Assembly (NCBI GenBank): GCA_025716815.1
Contig: JAIXMN010000018.1
Location: forward strand, 806,001 to 870,000
From: Dichotomocladium elegans
Taxonomy: Eukaryota; Mucoromycota; Mucoromycetes; Mucorales; Lichtheimiaceae
DNA: 64,000 bases
Direction: 5' to 3'
Position numbers and translations under genes: made by a program. The notes under the pieces are model-generated. The model was given only the letters and a program-made list of their open reading frames with translations, was not told where the DNA came from and did not search any database. Below are positions 44,756 through 56,322 of the stretch, piece by piece. How positions within the stretch are numbered: the stretch's first letter is position 1; the number at the start of each line of letters is the position of its first letter.

Positions 44756-45470
44756 TTATGCAGTATTTCCTCTAAGAAACCTTGCTGGGATGGTAGTACC
44801 GTCTTCGCGAAGATCCCAAAGGGTATGATACCTGTTAAAGAGTTGCCACCAGATCATGGCTCCATAAGCGTGATTTGACGAAATATCTGCTGTCGTGCCT
44901 GTTGGGCAGCTTTTGATTTGAGCATTCATTAAACGTCGAAAGATTGGAACCTTCTGAAAATATGACACAGTATGATGGCTCTTCACACCGTAGCAGTCCA
45001 TGACAGATAGTAATGGAATTGTTGGGCTGTCGATATGGATGTAAGTTAGATACCATTTGAAGGCAGAGCTGGTTTCGTGCTCGGCGATTAAATACACATT
45101 ATAGTTGTTCTTTCGTCAGCAGTGTCCAGAGGTCAGCATCACGAACAGGCACATGTTATCTGGTATTTGGCTTATGAACAGTTCTTACTGGCTAACGTCG
45201 CGTTCAGAGAGTCGACCAGATTTTCACCAGTCTTCCTCTTCTGGTAAAACGCATGCTGGCGAAATAAAAATTGAGGCACGGATGATTTGTGGTAGTATTG
45301 CATAGAAAGAGCTGAGAGATACATAATAAACTCGAGCTTGACAGCGAGATATTTTCTTACAGTACTATAGTGATATGATTTGACTGGCACCAATGTATCG
45401 CTCTTACAAGAAATCACTGTATGCTCATCCGAAACGAGGTGGACGATGGAAGTCTGCTTCTCTCACAGGA
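44756..45470 (-). pseudogene. Possible hypothetical gene or gene relic
   Basis: Residue choice in both segments (aromatic-rich, balanced charge) is unlike shadow frames, and the distal segment ends at a good donor (GTAAGA, near 45193). The proximal segment has acceptor-like sites before SSAFKWYL. A simple GT-AG join gives the wrong phase. It could be a degraded gene, a gene with an unusual intron, or a chance assembly of frames. Its function is unknown. Confidence 0.25.
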
Positions 45471-46046
45471 ACGTTTGTATACTCCCACACACCAACAAGT
45501 TCAGAGTTACCATTGCAAGGTATGGCGCAGATATCTTGTGTGAAAAACAAATGGCTCGGAGAGTATACACTTTCTCACCAATGACGTGACCTCAAAGTAG
45601 CCATTCACATCAACAATATGACCTGTTCATCTTCGTAAAGAGGTTGATTGCGCATTTAATGATGATTGTGAATAGAAGGAAAAACACCAATAACGACAAA
45701 AAAGCTGATATGTTTTTAGAGAGGATTTTGTCAAACATTTAGATATTGTCTTGTTTTATGGAAAGATTTTTTAGCCACTTTCGATTGTTGGGTTGAAAAC
45801 CGCCCGGCAAGTGCAGGGTATCGACTGATAATATCCAGTCGCAAACGCACAGAACCAGTAAAAATGATCCATACTTCTTGCTACAAAACAAGGCAGACGC
45901 CTGGTTAATCCTACTCAGGTTATTATCACCTGGAGGAGGTGCGCAAAAACATGACGTATCGTTTTCTTTCTGGGCAACTTCGGGCTCGGCATCGAAATTG
46001 AATAACAGTCACTCAGTCAAAAATGCTCTCTAGCCATTTCCTCACA

Positions 46047-46061
46047 GCGCGCGCGCGCGCG
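46047..46061. repeat. Alternating GC tract upstream of NUP192
   Basis: A 15-nt alternating GC run lies about 190 bp before the NUP192 start codon. With the similar run in an RPC34 intron it is one of two such tracts in the window. Confidence 0.7.
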
Positions 46062-46245
46062 AGAAAGAGTGCACACATAACCCGAACCAGACGCTTCCTC
46101 TTCCTCTCTCGACCCAAAGGTTTTGCCCTGTTGCTCTCTTCCCTCTAAACTCACGCATTTCACTTATTCCACCTCTCAAGCTCTTCATTCAGCCATACTG
46201 AGCAAACAGCACCCGCTTTAACCTTTCGGACAAGATCGTCATAAG

Positions 46246-49200
46246 ATGCAGGATCAATTTCGCTTGCTTTTCGATCAATTATGTCAGGCACGGGTGTCGA
46301 CTTCCTCGTCGGTCATTAATGGGCTGGAGCATCTTTTACAATGCCACAAAGATGAGTTCTTGAGAATTCTCGACGACAAACCAAAAAATAATCAGGATCG
46401 GACTACGCTCCAAGGAGGTAAAAGAAGAGTGTTAGACAGAGAGCAGAGAGAGATAGAGAGAGAGAACGCACGCGCGGGAATGAGCGAGTGAACGGACGGC
46501 GATCACGGTGAAAGTAGGAATACTTACGCGCATTTTCTTCCCTCTTGTGTATGTATATGGGAATACATTAGGCAAAGCTATCATAAACGGCAAAGAACAC
46601 AAGGTTAATGAAGAATTCATCAAGCAGGCCATATTTTTATCCGATCAGCTCGGCATTAATGAGCATATTGCTGCATCATGGCTTATGTTTGGTTTGTCGG
46701 AGGCGCCACGTGCGAATAGCAATGCCATCGACACCGCGATCACAATGTACCACTCGGAGCGTGGTTTCCTGCTTCAGTGCCTTGATCTTATTCTCACTGC
46801 GAGTAAAGACTTGGCGGTCAATGACGAAATCCGAAATGTATTCCAGCGCTTTACAACCAGTCTGATGCAGGAGTGCGGATCTTTTGTGGGCAAAATTCTT
46901 GGAACCATCAAGAAGCTACAAGAAACTATCAACTCAATCCAGACAGCTGGTTCGGTACAGGCAACACAACAGCCGCAGCAACAGCCGCAGCCGCAGCCAA
47001 CATTCAACCTGGCTACATCCAGTACAACTCTCGCATCGACGACAAAAACTGCCAGTGCAGGTCCAGGAAGGCTCGGCGAGGACATCACAGCATATCGGCT
47101 TGATCGATTGGCAGAGGAACGAATCTCTCTTTCACAGATTCTCTATCACTTGGCGTCGGTTCTCTGGCTTGAGCCCCAAGATGTTATCTCGCTGGAAGAG
47201 ACTTTAGAAAAATCCCAGCTTACGGATGTGTTGACTCCTTATCTGATGCTTGCGCTTGTTACCGCCCTTTCTATCAACGCAAACCGATTTGACTCTTTTC
47301 ACGAACAACAGCCGCTATACCGACACGCTGATTTCTTGAAAAAATTTCAAAACAAAATGCTCCATGCGCTTTGGAAGGTCCCAGCTGCCAAATCCGTCGT
47401 GGTCATGCAATGGGTTCTGTTCTTGACCCGTGCCGTACAGGTAGACTCGGACGTGGAGTCCTGGCTACCCGCGAAGGAAGACGAGCTCAGTACGCTTGTT
47501 GACTTCTCTATTGGAGTAAAAGTATTCGAATTCTTGAACAACTATTTACTCTATTTTCAGCAACCCGATTCCGAAATTGAAGCTGATCGGGGGCTGATGA
47601 AGACGTCTCTCTATGATGATTTCTCGGCAGCAACGATGGCCGTCGATGGACTCACTGTTGACCCGAGCGATTTTACCAAGTTCAACGCAGATATTAGACC
47701 CGAATTCCAAAAGTTCGTTATACACGAGGTCGAACAGTTTTCCATTAGCTTCATCGAGAACCTTCAAAACGTGCTGTCAAAGATGAGATACAAGGAGGAG
47801 GATATGACCACACCTGTTCAAGCCCCACTTCAGGCCCGAAATGCTCTTACAAACGCTGAAGACGAACCCGTCAAAAACCATGATCTTCAGTCATTCATGG
47901 AACTTTTGGCCAGCATCTACCGCAACCGGATTAATTCTGGCTACCGGTTCTGGTCGCGCACGGATAGCAATCTCCATCAGTTCATCAAGTGGGTGACTGA
48001 CATTAAAGTTTCAGGCACGGTCGGTGCATGCTACAGTTTCTTTGCATCCATTTCGACTGGCGATATGTGTGCTCCGCATGCATTCGAATACTTCTCAAGT
48101 AACACAAATCGAAACGATCTCGGCGCGAGCAGCTTGTTCTCGTGGGGCAAACTTTTCGCAGCCATCCACTTTTATTTACCGTTGCTGCGAACTACTGCAG
48201 AGGATGCACCATCCGCATTTCCGGCAGACGAGGAAGAACTTCTTCGGCAATTCCTCTTTTTGCTACAGCAAGTCGTCCAATACTCTGTCGATGCACGCAA
48301 ATCTCTTTGGTTCGACACTACGCTACGTGCTCCTCAGTCAATTTATGAGCTCATTACCTGCGAGACATCCGTCGAGCTACGTGCATCTGTCTTTAATGTT
48401 TTAGCTGCGTTCTGCTCTCCGTGGGGTGGCGGTGTTCAGGGTGTTGGACGTAGCATTTCGGAATATGTTTGGGAGTTGCTGGACACCAACGGGTTCTTGG
48501 TCAGTAAGCGCGAGTCCAGGGCACCGCTACAAAGCCCGCAAGATCTCTTAGCAGCAACTCCGGCTTTCTCAAACCAGCAGCTTAAGACATTGCAGCGATT
48601 TGAGCCAGTTAGACCTCCTCGTTTCCTTCGTGATCTTGCTATGGAGAAGGCCACCAAGGTGTACGTCGAGACTCTTGCCGTTCTTAACCTGCTCGGATCG
48701 GCGATCCATACGGTATCCAAACGAGAAGATCTTCTCACTGGTTTTATGCCGCAAGCGTCCACTATGCCTTGGACGTTAGGAAAAGGCAGTCGATCACCAG
48801 GAGCGGCTCCCTACATCTCATTTGTCATCGATAATATCTTTGTCGGATTGGATCAACAAGAGTATCTGTATCCTGGGAGCAAGTGGCAACTGAGCGATGC
48901 TTGCCTCAAAATCCTGGAAAACAGCATCATGTCGTTAGATCTCCGCCCAATTCGCCAGGCTATGGCACAACGCGGAAGAACAGGATCCCTGATGCGATCG
49001 ACGACCAAGGGTTTCCAGAACGGTGTTTTTGAAGAATTATTACAGCGGTACTTGACGCATCCCGGTTTCACTGTTGTCGTACGTCTCCTTTCGGGACACC
49101 GGCTCGTTACCGAGATGCTCAAGATCGTCGAGGCTGGCCCTGCTAAAATTGAAGGAAAGAAGCATAAGTCCTTGTTCTTTACTAAATGCGTTACACGATG

Positions 49201-52200
49201 CCTGCGTATTATCCACAAAGTGTTGGAGGATCAAGACACGTTCTGTAACCTGCTTGTGCCAAGCATCACGGGCTTCTCGAGCAAGATGTCGTCATCCGAA
49301 CTGAAGATTGGAGATGGAGTATATCCACCAATCCCTTCCTTGGTACCCTTTGGTCAGGTCATGTTATACAATGCAAACGCTATTGTTCAGCTCGCCCAGC
49401 TTGTCAATTGCGAAGATCAAGTCGAAATATGTTATCTGAGCACCAAGATCCTAGAAGCTCTTTCACGTGAGCCTGATGAGTCTAACGTCGTACAAAGCGA
49501 CAAGAACATCCATGCACCAATGGGAGGTCTAGGCTCCAAGCTCGCCAAAGTTCTTCGAGGCTGCAAGGATGAAGCAAATGTGCTTCATGGATTTAGTGAA
49601 CGACTGGAAATCAACGCGGGAGAATATACTACGCCTGAAGACTACGATTATGACAGCAACAATATCCCGTTCTGGCAAGCAACGAGTATTTTACAGAACA
49701 AATACCTCTTTGAGTCCGACTTTGGACCAACAATGTCCTCTTCGGTGCGTATTGCTATTCTGGACCTTCTTTTGGAGAACGCGGCATCTACCAAGCCGTC
49801 ACCCTCTTTTACGGATTTCCTTTTCGGATATGTTGATTCGGCGTTGGGAGCAGGACATCGCTTCCATAATGCGGACAACCTTCGTATCTGCTTCCGTTCC
49901 TTCATCAGCCTTATAAACGAGGGTGTCGCTTCTGATAGCAATGCAGAATCAGAGTTCGATTTGAGCGTACAATTACCTCTTGTAGCCACTCATCCTATTC
50001 TCGCGGAGAAATGCTATCAACTTGTCTACCGTCTGTGCGCCAAGGAGTCGACATCTGCCTCGACAATGAGGTATCTCCGCGACAAGGTTAACTTCTTCTA
50101 CAATCACCTTCGAGCAATGCCCGCCCGACTAGAAACCTACTCTCAGCTTACTACGCCTATGTTCCCGGGTAATTTGGTTGCGGCTGACGGGGTAACAACC
50201 CGCATGGACTTCTTCGCTCTACGATCGCAATTGCATCAGCGTGCATGGCTGCTTAAGTCAATTGCTTTGGAACTACATCTTATGGCAGGTACTCAGCAAA
50301 AGTCTAGTATCAAGAATCTGCTGGAGCTCCTATATGGTAATCCAGAAACACTTGGTAATGATATGGGCGGCGAAGGAATGAATATGGACCGCGAAGAGAA
50401 CAATATATTCTACTTTGGTGGTCATAGTCGGTTCCAGCAGCCACTCGTCAAGATGCTAGAGGTTGTGAGTTCGCTCGAATTTACCTGGATCGACGAATTG
50501 ACCCATGGCTCTGCCTTGGGCGAGCTGAAATACTTTAATGGTTTCAAACCAGAGCATTACCAAGTGGAGAATGTGCGAGACTGCATTGTATACGATATCC
50601 GCTCTATTTACCAGGTTCTACGTGAGGAACAAGGCCGTAGGCAATCAATGGGCCTTATCGCGGACGAGCAGCAACGTATCGAAATAGAAGATGAGATGGG
50701 ACGAATTCTCCAGTGGTTAATGGCCGAGAATCACAAGCGGGAAATCACCCAGGGCAAGCTCCACTGCCTGCGTGCTTGGAAACAAATCGTCCAGGTGACG
50801 TTGTCCGAATGCTTCGACCTATTCCCGCTCGAAACCCGCGAGAAGATCATATATGGTTTACTTTCAACTTTGCTGCCAAAGATGAAGAATACCTCGGGCA
50901 TCAACATGGATATTCTCAAAGGTTTCAGCGAGGTGATCCTCACTCTGCTGACCCGGTTGCGAGAGGACAAACGTCGTCAAGATATTCTAGAGGCACCACA
51001 GTCAAAAGACGTTGAGTTCACACGTTTACCAGATGAAAACTTGCGGGTGATTTTTGGTGGTATCCTGGAGTGCATTCAAGAAGAGGGCACGACTATGGAA
51101 GTTCGGGGTGACATGTATACGGCACTAGTAAACTTCTTGCATTATGTTGGTCAGCAAGGCGGGAACAGCGTGAGGAAAAATCAGCAGCAATTGTCAGCAG
51201 CAGCCAATAGTATCCAAAAGCAGTTTATCGATGCGATCGCACGCAATGATAGATTCTTAAATATGCTCTGTACGGATGCAAGCGATGGTGCGCATGTGTG
51301 GAAGACAACGGCCTATATTACACTGGATGCGCTATACGTGTTGTCGATCAAGGCGGATAGTTCGGATATCCTTGAAGCTATGGTGAAAAAGAATTTTCTG
51401 CGATATAGCATTGAAATGATCCGGCGCGATGATGTGGAGCTCTTGAAACTCCTTGAGAGTGCTGATGGTATGTAAAGCATAAGGATCGAAATGACATGTC
51501 GCTCTAAGTAGAATGATATATTCCTATATACTACAGCCGATCTGAAGCCATTATACATCCACGAGGCCAAATTGGCTTTGTTCCTACGACTTGCTCTTAG
51601 CAAGCACGGCGCAAAGTTACTAGTTGAAAATCGCATTGTTGAAGTCCTGGGCCACTGCCAGTTCATTGCAGCACGGCCCGAGCCAGTTATGCCTCGCGCA
51701 GGTAACAATAGTTGTGACGAGTGGATATGAGTTGGTTTTACTCATTAGTTGTTTTGAATAGAATACGTTCAACTCGCCCCCAGCCTTCTCGAACGATATG
51801 ACAGGCTTCTCTTGCCCACCATCAAACTTCTATCAGCACTCTTATGCTCGCTGGGCAGCACAAACAGTGTTTTGACTGAAAGGGTATGTGTCAATGCTTT
51901 ATAACATCTACTTACAGCCGACTTCTTATCGCATTCTTTGAATTTGCTAGATTGAAAACTGGTGTCGAATGCAGCAAGAGACATTGCTGTTCATCTTGAA
52001 GGATGATCATCCACAGACCACAATAGCAACTCTTTCCCAACTGAAGCTTACGACATCTATTCTTTACCATTTGAGCAGCCGTCCAGGATTCTTTGATAAT
52101 TTGGTAAGACTCTGTTCTTCTGAAGATGTGCGATATTTGAATGATTGATATTGGAGAGCAGGTCACCCGGCGCATGAATCATTTGCACACCTCTATGGTC

Positions 52201-53002
52201 CACCTCATTGCAAAATATCTTAACCCCAAAAACCTGGCTGGGCAAGTTGTGCCGATCACTGAGGAGGAAAAGATACTGGCACAGAAGCAAGTTGGTAACC
52301 GTAAGTTGCTGGAAGCGGAAACACTGAACACAAAACACTGATAGGAAAGGTGTATCTGTATTTAGGCGATCCTGCATTGCCATCTGCGAATGCAACCACC
52401 TCCACAGGCCTTTCAGAAATGGCTGAGCAGATCATCCTTTCGATTCAGATGAATCTTGCGGCATATGCCCAAAACGCGGCCTTTGTTTTCTTTGATGAAA
52501 AGGGTAGGCTAAAAATGCATAAAAGGCCACCTAAATCATACTGATGGACTGATTTCCTTCAGGAAACAACACCTTTAAACCCGTTTTTAGTAATATGCTC
52601 GGATCTATGGATGACAATGGCACCTGGCCTACGCAAAATGGTAGGAATGCTAGTTTAAAAAGCAATGGACACGAAGTGACTGAGCATGCTAACAGACCAT
52701 ATTGCCAATACAGCTTCGAGGAAAATACCCTCACTTTCCACGCTCGCAGCCTGCATCCGACACATCACACAGAATCTACAAGGCGCGATTGCAGAGCGAA
52801 AGCTGCTATCGGCGCAAAGGAACAATGTGGATTCACTCAAATTTGAGGAAGTTCGTGAGATCGGTACGACAGCGTTTCCTCAAACGCTTGGTGTCCAGTT
52901 TGACCATTTGAGCCCATCACAGCAACAACAGGTCTTAATAACTGAGGTCGAGAAACGCAGCGCACTCAAGGTTAAGGAGATTCGACATCTCATCTGTAAG
53001 TG

Positions 53003-53042
<40 letters not shown>

Positions 53043-53398
53043 GAAGGAGAAAGCGGAGGGTATATTGAATGATGATTTCGTTAGTTATTCTTGAGAATAT
53101 CCTCTTCGTCCTCTGGCGTCACCTAGAATATTACATGCAATCCAACGTAATATCGAAACCTGCGACGCTCCAACCGCTCGATCTCTACTCGAGTGAAAGC
53201 TTTGCTGTATCCAGTCAGACGGCCATGTTTCAATCATCCGTAGCAGTCGCCAATAATCTGAAGACACAGTCAAAGGTGGTGCTTGATCCGTTGCTCAAAA
53301 AATTGGAGGAACTGGATATTGATATACCTGAATTACAAGGCGCTACGCTTAAGTCGTTGCGCATGGTCGCTGCATTAAATAAAGTTATTCAAGCTTAG
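46246..53398 (+). CDS. NUP192: Inner-ring nucleoporin NUP192/NUP205
   Basis: Ten exons (46246-46417, 46572-51467, 51537-51701, 51762-51883, 51951-52103, 52162-52300, 52366-52503, 52563-52640, 52696-52995, 53085-53398) join in phase to about 2158 aa; one exon alone is 4.9 kb. Nup192/Nup205 is a large alpha-helical solenoid of the nuclear pore inner ring that binds Nup93/Nic96 and Nup53. Landmarks are QAIFLSDQLGINEHIAASWL near the N-terminus, the DVISLEETLEKSQ region, and the tail segment LKPLYIHEAKLALFLRLALS followed by ARPEPVMP. The length and helical, low-charge composition fit the family. A Gln/Pro-rich insertion (about residues 205-225) follows the first helices. The region was checked across all nine introns and no frame break was seen. 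Intron 9 has a CA repeat (53011-53039). Confidence 0.92.
53011..53039. repeat. CA microsatellite in the last NUP192 intron
   Basis: About 14 consecutive CA units lie within intron 52996-53084, between the donor and the acceptor TTCGTTAG. Confidence 0.9.
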
Positions 53399-53434
53399 GC
53401 TGGCGCTGCCCTTCAGGCACGCCCGTATCTTATA

Positions 53435-53454
53435 TTTTTTTTTTTAAAAAAAAA
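53435..53454. terminator. T11-A9 tract between convergent 3' ends
   Basis: A T11 run is directly followed by A9, between the stop codons of NUP192 (53398) and the FYR-domain gene (53488, opposite strand), which are only 89 bp apart. The arrangement offers an A-rich efficiency element and a U-rich tract to both transcripts, so a shared bidirectional 3'-end signal is likely. A nearly identical tract occurs at 55593-55613. Confidence 0.45.
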
Positions 53455-53487
53455 CAAAAGCTGCAACCTTTATTTCGGCTCATATGA

Positions 53488-54884
53488 TTATTTTGGACGC
53501 GCCTTTCCTCCCCGTTTAGATCCGGAGATGCTAATAGCACCACCGCCGCGCCGGCTGGTCGATGTGGATTTGGAAACATCTGATGCGGTTGAATTTGGGC
53601 TGGGAGGGTTAGATGATCTGGGTTTAGCGACCTGATAGTCATCAAAAGTGCGCCACATGTAGTTTGTACAGGCGGTTGCGTTGGGTAACTCCTGGATCAT
53701 CATGGCAACACTCGGGTGGGAGAGACCAAAGTATTCCGGTCCGGATACTGCGAAGTGTGTCCGCTGCGTTTCGCGGTTAGCTTCTTTCATGACCGTAGAC
53801 CATGCGGCGGTCGGGTTGTCTCGTTCAATAACCATACTTGGCTGATCGGATGGAGCAATGCAGAACTATATACATATAAGCAATCAATTCTGCGGGTAGG
53901 AGCACAACTACAGCCTACCTTGGGAGCCGAGGTGCCCTCTTGGATAGAACATGTATAGGTGACCATGTTGTCTGGATTCAGCATGCTTTTATAGAGTCGT
54001 TCGATCTGGTAACCCACAGGGAAGATGTATCGATTATTGTGATAGGAAGGGTTGTCTGATATGATCCGACCGAGGCTGATGAGTTTGATTGTACCCAGCT
54101 GGATTGGCATAATGTAATCTCCCGCTTCATCTTTTTCTGCGGCCACAAGTCGATGACGGTTCTTACGGCTCGTGCCTGTTCCTACAGGTGCTCGTTTCCG
54201 TTTTTGTCCCAACGCTAAATCACCCCCCCACCATTATTCCAATCATTGTCGAGTGTTGTGATCGTTTCAGTCTCTCGTTCTTCTTCTTCTTCTTCTTCTT
54301 CTTTTTACCTGAGCCATCCACACCAGACCATGTCGATTCCTCTCCTGCAGATTCTTCAGAAGAAGACGACGATGCTTCGTCGGAAGAGGGTGCGCTCAAT
54401 TCACCGAGATCATCATCGTCGTCATAAACACTGCTATCGTCGTCGTCATCTTCGTCATCTTCGTTATTGAAATTAGGATGTCTTGACTTGTAATTGGCGG
54501 TGATCGTGTCAAGTAGTTCGCTTTACTCAGATCGCGTCAGAAGAAACACACACAATCATACGACTACTAGCCCATGTTTATCGGTCGATCATTTACCATC
54601 GTTGGCGGCGTAATCGTGTTATCAATTTCAGTGATTCGTCAAGTTTATCTGATAAATCGCGATTGCGCTATCCTCGTGCAAGTGAATGTGGGTGGGGAAA
54701 TAGGTGAGACTGTTGTTCAAGCACACAAGTATAGCCATAGGCGCGCGTCTTGCACACGCTTAAAAGGCGAGTAGGGAATAGCTGGAACGCTATGTTTTTC
54801 TTTTCTTTTTACCTCTAAAAGACGCTGAACCTCGGCTTCCATCTTATCAGCCATGCTGGATTGATCGGATTTAACGGTTGACAT
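53488..54884 (-). CDS. FYRN/FYRC-domain protein (TBRG1-like)
   Basis: Five exons (54813-54884, 54597-54667, 54309-54520, 53919-54214, 53488-53841) join in phase to about 334 aa. FYRN and FYRC are paired F/Y-rich modules found in chromatin proteins such as MLL/KMT2 and JARID, and in animal TBRG1. FYRN is seen at about residues 158-205 (LGTIKLISLGRII, RYIFPVGYQIERLYKS, CSIQEG) and FYRC at about 220-275 (NPTAAWSTVMKEAN, GPEYFGLSHPSVAMMIQELP). A helical N-terminus (EAEVQRLLE, KLDESLKLITRLRR) is followed by an Asp/Glu/Ser-rich linker and a basic KRKRAPVG segment that may be a nuclear signal. The C-terminus is Arg/Gly-rich. No catalytic domain is present, so a chromatin-adaptor role is inferred. 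Intron 3 carries a TTC repeat. Confidence 0.85.
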
Positions 54885-55379
54885 GTGTATCTTTTCTGGT
54901 TTTCCCTCTCGCTCACTCCGCGCACACCCTCTCTCTCTGTCTCTCCGCGTCTTTGCCCTTATTGTTATTGCTGTCCTTTAAATAATGGAATTCCGCTCGG
55001 CGCTTTTTTTTTTTCTGTCAAATCAGGGCTTGCATGCAAACGTTTCGTTTACTCAGAACTCTTTCATAAAGTAGACGTATGTCCAAACACAATGGATGCT
55101 TTTGCATACCTTTGAATATTCTTAAAAGTGGGCCAACCGTAGTCGATTGGCTACAATATCAAAGGTCGCTTCACAATCACGTCACAGCTTCAGCACTTCT
55201 TCCGACCCTCAGGTGCATTTTATGTTTTGATGTAGTTGTGTTAACTCTCTCTACAAAAAAGTAAACAACCTTGGTGACATCCTCCTTTTTGTCTGGACCA
55301 CTCGTCTCCCCCACCCCCTCTTTGCTGTTCGTTAGTCGGCAGAAAAAAAAAAGTTAATCCCACGCTAAACATTTTTGAC

Positions 55380-55935
55380 TTACCGGGCCGGCTCACCGGC
55401 CGTATCCAGATGTGCAACATGGCGATAACCATGGCCGGACGATGACCATGCGTCAGGAGCAGCGATAGGAGGAAAGGACTAGCAGCGGCAACCCACGACA
55501 CAGATAAAGCAAGAGCGAACGCCCGAAGCACCGTCGAAGCGGTGGCAGGGACAACCAAGGGGGGGGTAACGCAAGTAGCAAAGGCTTCTTGGTTTTTTTT
55601 TTTAAAAAAAAAAGAAAAGACGGAAAGGCACTGCCAGAAGGCAGCCAAAACCACAGCAGTACGGAGTGGTCCGGTAATCTATCTCTTCCATTGCTCATCA
55701 AGCAGCGGGGTGGGGGCAGGGGAGGCGATTTGTTCAATCTGAAAAGGACAGAAGGCGTTGTTCGGATAGAAAGCAAGACGATATAAATGTTCTTACCTGG
55801 TAACCTATGCAAAAGGGAGACCAAGGAAGGATTCGTTGAAAAAGGATCATAATAGCCAGTCAGCACTCTAGCACTTAAGTCGGCGGTCGCCCTTGATGAC
55901 GCCAGGAAAGGGAAAACCTTGATCTTGGTCTACGT
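55380..55935 (-). pseudogene. Unrecognised membrane-protein gene, apparently interrupted
   Basis: Minus-strand pieces read TKIKVFPFLASSRATADLSA and GYYDPFSTNPSLVSLLHRLP up to a GTAAGA donor (about 55797), then after a TTTTCAG acceptor IEQIASPAPTPLLDEQWKR, an in-frame TAG, and AVVLAAFWQCLSVFSFFF. A T11-A10 tract (55593-55613) follows, then a hydrophobic ASTVLRAFALALSVSWVAAA and PFLLSLLLTHGHRPAMVIAM, and GTGAGC or GTAAGT donors near 55380-55395. The pattern suggests a multi-exon gene for a small membrane protein with at least three hydrophobic segments. The TAG breaks it unless a further short intron exists. I do not recognise the family. Confidence 0.4.
55593..55613. repeat. T11-A10 inverted tract
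   Basis: A run of 11 T is directly followed by 10 A, within a coding-like minus-strand segment. It closely resembles the T11-A9 tract at 53435-53454, including the following AAAAG. Confidence 0.7.
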
Positions 55936-56322
55936 AAAAGAAAAGGATTCAAAAGGACTAACACTGGGAAGATGTCACACCAAGAAAGCGTGGCAAATCC
56001 ATCTTGCTTCATCATCACGCGTAAAGGTTTCTCGGGAAAAAAAAAAACGCAACTTCAGTTTTTAAAGAACGGTGTTTATCGGGAGGAGCAGACTAGGCTT
56101 GGATACTCAGTTATATCCACATCTATATTCATATTCACATCACGCATGAAGGTACGTACCAGGCGGGGAACCCAGTCAACCGGGCTCTGTCTCGGCTAAT
56201 ACACTTTATGTTGGCCCACGTCGGGTTAGCCTCGTCGAGATGTACAAAATTCCCCCCAAATCAAGTTTGTAACATGCAAAAGACTAAAAGAGTTTATTGT
56301 CATACTAAAGAGGCTTGCTCTA

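Larger units (their letters stand above)
44522..46245. other. Intergenic region with unassigned minus-strand coding-like segments
   Basis: Two minus-strand segments look coding. One at about 45172-45470 reads SYHYSTVRKYLAVKLEFIMY then QFLFRQHAFYQKRKTGENLV and ends at a GTAAGA donor. The other, 44756-45097, reads KWYLTYIHIDSPTIPLLSVM then GAMIWWQLFNRYHTLWDLRE and stops at 44756. They face the same way but the obvious splice sites leave different phases, so I cannot join them. No family is recognised. A GC repeat (46047-46061) and C/T-rich leader (about 46090-46200) belong to the NUP192 promoter region. Confidence 0.4.
54885..56322. other. Region with an unrecognised minus-strand gene relic
   Basis: Between the FYR-domain gene and RPN1 lie 1.4 kb. 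The central part (about 55380-55960, minus) has convincing coding pieces described in a separate entry. The rest has C/T-rich promoter-like sequence upstream of the FYR gene (54895-54990) and AT-rich sequence near the RPN1 3' end. No other gene is seen. Confidence 0.4.
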
